From Oscillibacter faecalis_A (lineage in GTDB: Bacteria > Bacillota > Clostridia > Oscillospirales > Oscillospiraceae), in assembly GCF_029218125.1 (NCBI RefSeq), contig NZ_JARFXX010000007.1, positions 66,991-130,990 on the forward strand: 64,000 bases of DNA, in the 5' to 3' direction. Each line of letters opens with the position of its first letter. Position 1 is the first letter of the stretch. Below are positions 24,765 through 32,721 of this stretch, piece after piece. A program made the position numbers and the translations under genes. The notes beneath the pieces were generated by a model that was not told where the DNA came from, did not search any database, and worked only from the letters and a program-made list of their open reading frames with translations.

Positions 24765-24935
24765 TCACATGTGCATCCGCATTGAGCAGTCCTTTTTCAT
24801 GGCGGGGAGTATACTGCGCTCATCCGCCAGCGGCTCCACGCCGGGATGGGTGGCAACGTAGCGGGTGCGATGCATCAGCTTCTCGGTGTTCTGTCCGCCC
24901 TTGAGGTAGGGGGAGATCAGTACGATCCGGGCCAT
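24765..24935 (-). pseudogene. Relaxase remnant (N-terminal 56 codons)
   Basis: The start MARIVLISPYLKGG...RTRYVATHPGVE matches the N-terminus of MobP-type relaxases, including the one at 11060-13027. After PLADERSILPAMKK the frame stops. About 600 codons with the HxHxH motif and Sel1 repeats are missing, although the sequence further downstream is the same as in element A. This is a clean internal deletion. Element B therefore cannot make its own relaxase. Confidence 0.8.
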
Positions 24936-25351
24936 TCATCCTCCGGCTCAATGCGCTGCTGGCTCCGCACCGCGCTTTCAAAACTCACCCGACCGTTGGT
25001 GCGTTTCACCTCATCCACGGCGTAGGCTCGCAGCTCCCGTGTGTGGATCGGGTCGGCGCGGAAGTGGGCGGCGATGGTGTGGCACAGCATATTCAGCTCC
25101 ACCGCGCACTTGAAGAGGATCGTCTGAAGCCGGTGGTTGTTAAGATCCATGGTGCCCTGAATGGCGGTGAGGATGGCCTGAGAGATGTAGGTCGTGTTGT
25201 CCTCGGTGCCGAGATAGCCCATGTAAAACCGCAGAGCCTTATCCACAAATTCACTGCGGCTTTGACAGTTGTCTGCTTCCAGCCAACCATCCATGCGGCT
25301 GATCACGCTGGGGCGCAGCCAGATCGTGGTACTTTTCTTGTTATCATCCAT
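24917..25351 (-). CDS. Ribbon-helix-helix mobilization accessory protein (element B)
   Basis: From ATG 25351 (AGAAAGGAAAG upstream) this is 144 residues, with the ribbon-helix-helix pattern STTIWLRPSVISRMDGWLEA, then RSEFVDKALRFYM. The C-terminal KRTNGRVSFESA is close to the KRTNGQLRLEQ of the element A homologue. It overlaps the relaxase remnant by 19 bp. It should bind the element's transfer origin. It is intact although the relaxase is gone. Confidence 0.72.
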   Translation of the reverse strand: MDDNKKSTTIWLRPSVISRMDGWLEADNCQSRSEFVDKALRFYMGYLGTEDNTTYISQAILTAIQGTMDLNNHRLQTILFKCAVELNMLCHTIAAHFRADPIHTRELRAYAVDEVKRTNGRVSFESAVRSQQRIEPEDEWPGSY

Positions 25352-25715
25352 TTTTCTTCTTTCCTTTCTGTGACGTCGGTCAAAATCGCCGCAAAGCCCT
25401 GCAAACACGGGACTTTGCCGGATGACCGACTGCGATTATTTTGCAAAACCGCCAAACCGACTGCGGTTTGCGTTTCCCTGAAAAGCCCCGCACTGCGGGG
25501 CTTTGTGGGCGGGCCGCACGCATAAGCGACTGCGGCCCTTTATCTTGTGCTTTTATCGAACGGGTAAATAGGGGGCGAAACCCTCCGAAACGGGGCATGG
25601 CCGGGAGGGAAACATCCATCCCAAAAGGCTCGGTTTCCCACTGTCGGAGCAGGATGTACCGGACCCTTTCACACATCGCCCACAAACGCCGCAACGCTCG
25701 TTTCAATGGGTTGCG

Positions 25716-26030
25716 GCGGGTACACACTTGCCTTCGCCAACAGGATCGCACACAGCGGCTTACACGGCGAAACACGGGGCGTTTTGGATGGGGGCGCTAT
25801 CACTACCCTCGGAGCGTTTTGCGCGGTTCGGAAACCCTGCGTGGCCGGGTATCAGAACGGCAAACTTTGCCGCTTTTGGGTCTTGGCCGGGGGTGCTCCC
25901 GAAGAACGCAGAAAGCCTGCGGGACAGCGATGCGCTTATGCGCGTCGCTGTTCCGAGGCGTCGCGGCCCCGCTGGGCCGCGTGATCCCATTGCTGTTTCT
26001 CTCACCGCATTGATGGGCTTCACGGTTTTG
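25716..26030. other. Conserved 315-bp non-coding block, candidate oriT (element B copy)
   Basis: This aligns gap-free with 13768-14082. The main hairpin is conserved (25921-25935 with 25940-25954). Within its arms at least one base differs between copies in a way that keeps G-T/G-U pairing. It lies upstream of the ribbon-helix-helix gene, as in element A. The rest of 25352-26073 shows no gene. Confidence 0.6.
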
Positions 26031-26073
26031 GCCGACCGTGATTACAGAGTGCGGAAAAAAGCACACTTCGTTT

Positions 26074-26500
26074 TTATGCACCGAGCTGCTCTGCCAGCTT
26101 TGCCTGCACCTTCCGCCGCTCTGTTGTACGCTCTAATGCATTGAACTGCTGTTCGTAGTGCTGTTCCATGACTTCCTGTAAGGGAATTATCGTGTAGAGC
26201 AGGCTGCCGTTTTTCTTAATGCCGTTCTTTGTGATGATTTTAGTATGCTCCGTGACGATGAGCCCGCGTTCTTCCAGCAGTCGGACATAGCTTGCGACGG
26301 TGTTTCGGCAGTAGTGAAGATTTTTAGCCATAGTCGCAGTACTTGGATGACACTGGCCAGTCCTTCGGTCTGCATGACGCAGCAGGAAGATGTAGACAGC
26401 GATTGATCCACCGGGCAAATCGAAATCGAGAAGCTCGTTGGGGGACGGGGAAGCAGTTTTTCACATGCTCCCAGCCAACGGGAGGTTTTGTTTTTCTCAT
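26074..26500 (-). pseudogene. Frameshifted winged-helix protein gene
   Basis: The N-terminal part from ATG 26500 (MRKTKPPVGWEHVKNCFPVP) and the main body (NELLDFDLPGGSIAVYIFLL...) are in different frames. Removing one C from the CCCCC run near 26444 restores a single protein. The body is homologous to the winged-helix protein at 14365-14778, including the ERTTERR motif at the C-terminus. The function is probably lost. Confidence 0.75.
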
Positions 26501-26712
26501 GCGCGCTCACCGCCCTTCGTGTGCTCCTCCACCCACTGGATGAACTTTTCTTTCGGAACCACCATGCGACAGTTGATGTGCAGAGTGGGAAAATCTTTTT
26601 CGTGCATGAGTTCATATGCGCTGGACGGAGCGATACCGAGTGTTTTTGCAACAAGATCTGAGTTGAGGAACAGCGGCAGTTCATCGTAGCTTTTGTAGAC
26701 AGATGATTTCAT
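26497..26712 (-). CDS. Excisionase-type helix-turn-helix protein (element B)
   Basis: From ATG 26712 (GAAAGGAAAA upstream) this is 71 residues: LNSDLVAKTLGIAPSSAYEL, then NCRMVVPKEKFIQWVEEH. It is a clear homologue of the element A protein at 14130-14348. The gene order relative to the winged-helix gene is reversed compared with element A. It overlaps the broken winged-helix gene by 4 bp. Confidence 0.75.
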   Translation of the reverse strand: MKSSVYKSYDELPLFLNSDLVAKTLGIAPSSAYELMHEKDFPTLHINCRMVVPKEKFIQWVEEHTKGGERA

Positions 26713-26870
26713 TTTTGATTTTCCTTTCTTTTTTGTTTTGATTTTGATTGGCCGCACACCGTACACCTTCCTGCCCCAGACTTTCTGCGGCGTTGTCCCG
26801 TGTCGGCACGCTCCCCTCTGCGGATCTTGGCGCTGCTTCCCTCACGGTGTATGCACTCCGGCTGCGGGTA

Positions 26871-26924
26871 TTCAGTTGTCGAGGTGTCATGAAACTTCTC
26901 ACTTTCGCTGTGTTCACCTTTATG
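26871..26924 (+). repeat. Direct repeat flanking the 403-residue protein gene, left copy
   Basis: About 54 bp beginning TTCAGTTGTCGAGGTGTCAT are repeated at 28271-28324 with only a few differences. The repeats bracket exactly one gene and its terminator (26981-28236). They may be a duplicated promoter/operator or the footprint of an inserted cassette. Confidence 0.75.
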
Positions 26925-26980
26925 TTAGAATAATTTCAAGGCGGCTTACATCAGGAAGTGATCTTTGAGGAGGTATCGGC

Positions 26981-28192
26981 ATGGCTTCGGAATTGTACTT
27001 GATGGAGGTGGGCGATGGACGCTATTCCATCCTGCTTTGTGATGACAGGTCAATCACGCGGATGCCCGCGCTGACTCCCGCGGAGACCTTGATTGCCTTT
27101 TCTGAACTGGACTATATGGACTACCGCAAGGCGGTGCGGTGGCTGCGGGATGAGCATCCTCTGTTTGAGGAGCGGATCGATATTCCTGTGAGCGACTTAG
27201 AGGACTTTGCCGCAGAGGCGATTTTGCTGACACCAGATTTGTGTGAGATCGATTCTGTGAGCGGATTTGTTGTGACGGACATTCTGCACCGGACTTTGCA
27301 GGCAGAGGATGACGGCACGGCGATGTTTCTGCTGGTTGCTGGACAGGAGATCCTGCGGGTGATGGAAGAACCCCTCCGTGTACAGAACTACCTTCGGAAT
27401 ATCATGGAGGTCGCATTTGACAGCACAGCAGGAATGACACCGGCGGAGCAGTATGAAAACCTGCGGGCGACTTACGCCGACATCGCGCGGATCTGCGATC
27501 CGGCGAAGCTGCCGCAGTTGGAAAAACCACGGTCATTCCAGCTTCGCAGTCTGATGGAACTGCGGATGCTGGTGCTGGCGCTTTACTTCGAGCAGGACAA
27601 TCAGCGGGTCTGCCGATGTGACTACTGCTGGGGCTATTTCATCCCGAAAACGAAAAAGGCCACCCGGTACTGTGACCGGGTGACCGATGGACAGAGCTGC
27701 AAACAGCGTGGCGCGAATCTGGCAAGGCTGGATAAGACTTCGGAGGATGAGGCACTTCTGGTTTGTAAAAAGCTGCGGGACAGAATGTATTCCCGTCTGC
27801 TGCGCTGGATCGACGCGGCACCTTCTGACCGTTCCAACCTGATGCACATGGACTACGAGCAGTACGACCAGTGGAGCGAGAACGCTCGGCTGGCACGGGA
27901 GGAATATGTTCAGGGGAAATTGACCGCAGAGGAATTCCTGCGAAAGATCGACACCACCCATGAACTGACAAGTTACGAGGTGGACAAGATCGACCTGCCC
28001 GATGAGCCGAGCATGTGGCAGCGGCTTGTTGCAAAGGACTTTACTTTTGACTCGGAGCGGTATTATCCGGAATCTTATGCGCATCTGGATCTGAACGATG
28101 AGGGGCCCCAGTGGAAGATCTTTTCGGCAGAGGAGTTGCGCCGCCGTGATCAACAGGGACACCAGAGCCTAAAAGAGAAATACGGGAAATGA
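26981..28192 (+). CDS. Zinc-finger protein of unknown function (DUF6076/CGNR-like)
   Basis: This 403-residue soluble protein has a treble-clef-like cysteine pattern at about residues 209-245: CRCDYCWGYFIPKTKKATRYCDR...GQSCK. This is similar to the CGNR and DUF6076 zinc fingers found in putative transcription regulators. The N-terminal region is acidic and helical. A strong GAGGAGG precedes ATG 26981. The gene stands alone between two 54-bp direct repeats and has its own terminator, so it looks like a cassette. The function is unknown. Confidence 0.65.
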   Translation: MASELYLMEVGDGRYSILLCDDRSITRMPALTPAETLIAFSELDYMDYRKAVRWLRDEHPLFEERIDIPVSDLEDFAAEAILLTPDLCEIDSVSGFVVTDILHRTLQAEDDGTAMFLLVAGQEILRVMEEPLRVQNYLRNIMEVAFDSTAGMTPAEQYENLRATYADIARICDPAKLPQLEKPRSFQLRSLMELRMLVLALYFEQDNQRVCRCDYCWGYFIPKTKKATRYCDRVTDGQSCKQRGANLARLDKTSEDEALLVCKKLRDRMYSRLLRWIDAAPSDRSNLMHMDYEQYDQWSENARLAREEYVQGKLTAEEFLRKIDTTHELTSYEVDKIDLPDEPSMWQRLVAKDFTFDSERYYPESYAHLDLNDEGPQWKIFSAEELRRRDQQGHQSLKEKYGK

Positions 28193-28193
28193 G

Positions 28194-28236
28194 AAACACC
28201 CGAAGCTGGTTATCTTAACCAGCCTCGGGTGTTTTT
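28194..28236 (+). terminator. Terminator of the zinc-finger gene
   Basis: AAACACCCGA/TCGGGTGTTT plus GCTGG/CCAGC with a T run. Confidence 0.85.
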
Positions 28237-28270
28237 ATTGTCTTCAGCAGCGCAGAATATTGCGTTGCTA

Positions 28271-28324
28271 TTCAGTTGTCGAGGTGTCATGAAACTTTTC
28301 ACTTTGGCTGTGTTCACCTTTATG
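28271..28324 (+). repeat. Direct repeat flanking the 403-residue protein gene, right copy
   Basis: Second copy of the 26871-26924 sequence, 1400 bp further on and followed directly by another terminator. Confidence 0.75.
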
Positions 28325-28337
28325 GCTGAATAATTAG

Positions 28338-28386
28338 AATAAATGCGAGAGAACTCGAAAAGAGTTTTCCCGCATTTATTTTTTTA
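28338..28386 (+). terminator. Terminator after the right direct repeat
   Basis: AATAAATGCG/CGCATTTATT with an inner AACTC/GAGTT stem, followed by TTTTTTT. Confidence 0.8.
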
Positions 28387-28395
28387 TCTATTTGC

Positions 28396-28485
28396 ATGGA
28401 AAAGGAGGAGGCGAGCGGCTTGGGCAAGAGACATAAGCACGGCGGACGAAACCGCGCCTATCGTGCCGTGGCCCGCGACGTATGA
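28396..28485 (+). CDS. Tiny basic phage-type ORF before the portal gene
   Basis: ATG 28396 to TGA 28485 encodes 29 residues with a basic end (GKRHKHGGRNRAYRAVARDV). AAAGGAGGAGG lies inside, so translation may start at an internal TTG (MGKRHKH...). Its position just before a lambda-type portal gene is where a small head-completion or connector gene is often found. It may also be only the 3' end of a lost terminase-region gene. Confidence 0.4.
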   Translation: MEKEEASGLGKRHKHGGRNRAYRAVARDV

Positions 28486-28496
28486 GGAGGGGGCAC

Positions 28497-30102
28497 ATGA
28501 AGAAACCGAATATCCTTGACCGGGCAATCATGACCATGGCTCCCGTCCACGCGGCGAAGCGGGCGGCGGCGAGGGTCGCACTGAGCGTGATCAAAAGCGG
28601 GTATGGCAGCTACGGAGCCAACCTGACGAAAAAGAGCATGAGAGGCTGGATGTACCACGGCGGCAGCGCCAAGGAGGACATCGAGGACAACATCGACATT
28701 CTGCGGCAGCGGAGCCGAGACGCTTACATGGGCATCCCAACGGCAACGGCGGCGCTGAAAACCATGCGGACGAACGTGGTGGCGGGTGGATTGATGCCTG
28801 CGCCGCAGCTTGACAGCGACTATCTGGGACTGGACGAGACGGCGGTGGAGAAGCTGCAAGCGCAGTTCGTGCGGGAGTTCGCCCTGTGGGCGGACACGCC
28901 GGTATGCGACGCGGAGAGGATGGACAACTTCTATCAGCTCCAGCAGCTCGCCTTTTTGAGTTACCTGATGAACGGCGACACCATTGCCCTGCTACCTATG
29001 AAGCATCAGACGGGAGCGCCGTATGACCTGCGTGTGCGGCTGATCGAGGCAGACCGAGTATACAGCCCGGACGGCTTTGACAGGCTGATGCCCTGCACGG
29101 TGCAGGGCTACGAGGTACAGAGCATCGTACAGGGCGTGGAGACCGACGCGGACGGCAGCGGACGGCAGCGGACGGCATGGTGACGGCATACTGGATATGC
29201 AACCGGCATCCGCTGGGCAGCAACAGCGCCGTGGACGCGGCGGGGCTGACGTGGCAAAGAGTGGAAGCCTACGGCGATACAACCGGGCGGCGGAACGTGC
29301 TGCACATCATGAACCGCGAGCGCATCGGCCAGCGGCGGGGCGTTCCCCTGCTGGCCCCTGTGCTGGAGAGCCTGAAACAGCTTGGACGCTACACGGACGC
29401 GGAGATCACGGCGGCGGTGATCAGCGCCATGTTCACGGTGTTCGTGAAGTCACAAAACCCGTCGGACGGCAGACCGTTTGGAGAAATGATACCGGCGGAG
29501 GAGCTGATCGACAACGCCGACCAGAGCAGCATCGAGCTGGGGCCGGGGGCCATCATTGACCTGAACCCCGGCGAAGAGGTGCAGTTTGCAGACCCGAAGC
29601 ACCCGAACACCGGGTACGACGACTTCACGAACGCCACCATCCGCCTGATCGGCGCGGGGCTGGAGATACCGCCGGAAGTGATGATGAAGCAGTTCACCAC
29701 CAGCTATTCGGCGGCTCGCGGCGCACTCAACGAGTTCTGGCGCACCTGTAGTATGCAGCGGGATTGGTTCACGGACGATTTTTGCCAGCCGGTCTATGAG
29801 GAGTGGTTTGCAGAGGCGGTCGCCCGTGGGCGTATCCACGCGCCGGTTTTTTTCACCGACCCGGCGCGGCGCAAGGCGTACACGGCCTGTGCGTGGAACG
29901 GCCCGGCACGGACGAACCTGAACCCGTGCAGGAGGTGGATGCCGCCATCAAGCGGGTGGATGCCGGTTTCAGCACGGCGCAGGAGGAGACGGCGCAAATG
30001 ACCGGCGGGGACTACAACCGCAACATCAAACTGCACATGACAGAGGCCAAGCGCAAGCGCGAGGTGGACGAGATCGGAAAAGCGCAGACGGCGGGAGAAT
30101 AG
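28497..30102 (+). pseudogene. Lambda-type phage portal protein, two frameshifts
   Basis: Three consecutive frames together spell one lambda-family portal protein: residues from 28497 (MKKPNILDRAIM...DLRVRLIEADRVYSPDGFD), a middle part from about 29177 (VTAYWICNRHPLG...TTSYSAARGALNEFWRT) and a C-terminal end to 30102 (EVDAAIKRVDAGFSTAQEET). The first break lies at a tandem GGACGGCAGC repeat (29155-29175), consistent with slippage. The second is near 29900. The portal ring would thread DNA into the capsid. The gene is dead as it stands and no other capsid or terminase genes are nearby, so it is a prophage fragment. Confidence 0.82.
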
Positions 30103-30115
30103 GAGGAAAACAGAA

Positions 30116-30395
30116 ATGCCCGAAAACAAGAAATTCTGGAAATTCTGCAATCAGGCAGGAAACAAGGTGGAGCTGCTGCTTTACGGCGACATTTCGCAGA
30201 CGAGCTGGTGGGGCGACGAGGTGACCCCGAAGCAGTTTGCGGAGGAACTGGCCGGTCTGGGAGCGCTGGACGAGATCACGGTGCGCATCAACAGCGGCGA
30301 CGTGTTCGCAGCGCAGGCCATCGGCAACCAGCTTGAACAGCACCCGGCGGCGGTGACGGCGAAGATCGACGGCCTGTGCGCCAGCGCGGCAACCA
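30116..30395 (+). pseudogene. Truncated phage ClpP-like head protease
   Basis: The frame from ATG 30116 (AGGAGG upstream) has the N-terminal fold of phage S14/ClpP-like prohead proteases: ELLLYGDISQTSWWGDEVTP...RINSGDVFAAQAIGNQLEQH...LCASAATI. It breaks off before the catalytic His. The following sequence belongs to an IS30 transposase. The junction is at about 30395. Confidence 0.72.
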
Positions 30396-30620
30396 TACTA
30401 CTGCCATCCGTATTCCTCGTGGGAGAGTGGCAGCAACGAGAACGCCAACAGCATGATCAGGCGGCGGCATCCGAAAGGCACAGATTTCTCCAAGGTCAGC
30501 GCGGCGGAGATCGCGGCCACGGAGGAATGGATTAACAACTATCCTCGAAAAATCTTAGGGTACAAGAGCAGTGAGGTCATGTTCCGGGAGCGCCTGCGAG
30601 AGATCGGACTGAGCGCGTAA
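30396..30620 (+). mobile_element. IS30-family transposase, C-terminal remnant
   Basis: In the frame beginning at TAC 30396 the translation YYCHPYSSWESGSNENANSM, then IRRRHPKGTDF...YPRKILGYKSSEVM to TAA 30620, matches the C-terminal catalytic part of IS30 transposases. The SWESGSNEN stretch holds the third acidic residue of the DDE triad. Only about 74 codons remain. It cuts the phage protease gene and lies at the left edge of the GC-rich cargo. Confidence 0.78.
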
Positions 30621-31141
30621 CAGGAAGAAACAGCACAGCAGACATTCGAGGGGAGAGGGCGTGAGCAGAGCGGAACACGGAGAACTGAACAGGAAAATAC
30701 ACAGGCTGCCGACCATGGGATATGACGGCGGCCATGTTGGATTGTCAAAATTAGACAAAACAAGAAGTGAAAAATTGTGCGCATTTAATGCTTGACTTTT
30801 CCAGATTCCCAGCGCCGCCGTCCCGCCCGCGCCGCTTGAAAGGTTCCGTTTCCCGCCATCGGATTTACGTAAATTTTTCTCCCGCGCCAGCAGAATCCAC
30901 AATTTTCCCGTCCGCACCGCCGTTTTTTTGGCAGCGCGGCTGTGCAGGTCGCTCACCCGGCGCGGCGGGCGCGGCGGGTTTGATGTGCAGTTTGTGCAAA
31001 AATATTGGGATTTCACAAATAACAGCAGATTTGTCCAGTGGATATTTTCAGTTTCGGCCTGTAAAATGGAACTGGAAGCTGACGCAAAGTAAGTTTCTGT
31101 TACGCAACACCAAAAAATATTTTGGAGGAGGACATCACCCT
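30621..31141 (+). other. Spacer before the transporter cluster
   Basis: There is no gene I can support. The sequence changes here from prophage/IS remnants to the GC-rich block. An AT-rich stretch at about 31000-31130 probably holds the promoter of the importer, but no confident -35/-10 was found. GGAGGAGG at 31129-31136 is the ribosome binding site of the next gene. Confidence 0.4.
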
Positions 31142-32533
31142 ATGAAGAAGAGGTTTCTTGCACTGACGCTGGCCCTCGCCATGACGTCGGCCCTGCTGAC
31201 CGGCTGCGGCGGCTCCGGCGCTCCCGCCGCAAGTGCCGGTTCCGCTTCCGGCTCCGGCTCCGCCGCTCCGGCCGAGCCTGCCGCCGAGCTGACCGCCACC
31301 CAGAAGATCATCGCCGAGGCCGAGGGCATGACGCTGGAGGAGCTGGCCAAGAAGGCCATCGAGGAATCCAACGGCGCCACGTTCTACGGCGTGGGCAACT
31401 CCAGCCGCGGCAAGACCGCTCTGCCTCTGTTCATCGAGTATCTGCAGTCCATCGACCCCAGCTATAACATGGAGTACGACTGGCAGCAGCCCAAGAACAA
31501 CAAGATCTTCGATCAGCTCACCGCCGACGCGCTCAAGCCCACCGGCACCTATGCCATGACCCTGATCCAGGACGGCAACCAGATCGAGAGCAAGATGGTC
31601 CAGCCCGGCGTGCTGGATACCTTCATCCCCAAGGACTGGGCCGACGCCAACGGCACCACCGCCGACGCGTACACCGGCTTCCTGCCCCTGCAGACCCTGA
31701 ACAAGGTCTTTATGTACAACAACACCGGCTCCAAGACCTATGACAACTGCTGGGACTTCGTGGCCGAGGGCGAGCACGGCCTGTACATGGACATCGACTC
31801 CGAGATCGTGGGCAAGAACTTCCTGTACATGCTCACGGAGGATACTTACGCCGGCTGGCTGAAGGAGGCGTTTGACGCGCTGTCCGCCGACGAGCAGGCC
31901 TACTTCCAGCCCACCGTCGACGCCATGGCTTCCGAGGCCAGCGATCTGGGCCTTGGTGAGAACGGCAAGTACGCTCTGGCGTGGATCAAGCTGTGGGTCG
32001 AGAGCTACAACGCCCAGACCGATGACGGCCCCATCTGCAACACGCTGGTCGACAAGTCCGCCACGGATCAGTTCGGCCTGCTGGTGTACTCCAAGCTCCG
32101 CTCCGTTGAGGAGTCCGCCACCGTCTCCGTGAACAACGTGAACGTGGCCGCTTATCAGGACGGCTACACCGGCATCGGCGGCTTCGGCTACTGCCACTAT
32201 CTGTTCGTCACCGACAACTCTCCCCTGCCCTGGACCGCCTGCGCCTTCATCGCTTACATGACCTGCACCGAGGACGGCTTCTCCGCCTGGGGCAAGGACA
32301 TGGGCGGCTACTCCTCCAACCCCACCGTCGCTGAGGCCATCGAGGCGACCTACGGCCACCAGAAGGGCGGCTACGTGGATGGCGTGGACACCTTCCCCGC
32401 CAAGGACGACCACGGCTATGAGTGGTGGACCAATCAGGGCAAGCTGGTGCTCGAGGATCCCGAGTACTGCAGCTCCGTGGCCTTCACCGTGGGCAGCTGG
32501 ATCGAGCTGCTGACCAAGTACAGCGCGGGCTGA
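31142..32533 (+). CDS. ABC importer substrate-binding lipoprotein
   Basis: This 463-residue secreted lipoprotein has a signal peptide at residues 1-22, lipobox LLTGCGG, then a Ser/Ala/Gly-rich linker. The mature part is a type 2 periplasmic-binding fold typical of the iron(III)/polyamine/sugar-phosphate (AfuA-like) group. It captures the solute outside the membrane for the permease encoded next. A stem-loop after the gene (32569-32609) would let this gene be expressed above the permease, as is usual. ATG 31142 was chosen for its ribosome binding site and signal peptide. The ligand is not determined. Confidence 0.82.
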   Translation: MKKRFLALTLALAMTSALLTGCGGSGAPAASAGSASGSGSAAPAEPAAELTATQKIIAEAEGMTLEELAKKAIEESNGATFYGVGNSSRGKTALPLFIEYLQSIDPSYNMEYDWQQPKNNKIFDQLTADALKPTGTYAMTLIQDGNQIESKMVQPGVLDTFIPKDWADANGTTADAYTGFLPLQTLNKVFMYNNTGSKTYDNCWDFVAEGEHGLYMDIDSEIVGKNFLYMLTEDTYAGWLKEAFDALSADEQAYFQPTVDAMASEASDLGLGENGKYALAWIKLWVESYNAQTDDGPICNTLVDKSATDQFGLLVYSKLRSVEESATVSVNNVNVAAYQDGYTGIGGFGYCHYLFVTDNSPLPWTACAFIAYMTCTEDGFSAWGKDMGGYSSNPTVAEAIEATYGHQKGGYVDGVDTFPAKDDHGYEWWTNQGKLVLEDPEYCSSVAFTVGSWIELLTKYSAG

Positions 32534-32568
32534 TCGTCCGGCGCGGTACGCTGACTCACGCGTAAAAA

Positions 32569-32609
32569 CGCCCCTGACGGGTGCTTTCATGACCGTCAGG
32601 GGCGCTTTT
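32569..32609 (+). terminator. Partial terminator between binding protein and permease
   Basis: CGCCCCTGACGG (32569-32580) / CCGTCAGGGGCG (32593-32604) followed by CTTTT. Confidence 0.8.
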
Positions 32610-32721
32610 CTCCAAAAATCCAGAAAAATCCAGCGTTTTTTGGTTCGCACACCGCCGCTGGCGGTCCTGTGGGAGCGGTCCTGCCGCGGCCCGCACAAGT
32701 CTGGGAAAGGAATGGTCATCT

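Noticed and set aside
31100..32719. 539-codon - strand frame over the first binding-protein gene
   Set aside because: Shadow of a GC-rich lipoprotein gene. The Val/Gly-rich translation is not protein-like.
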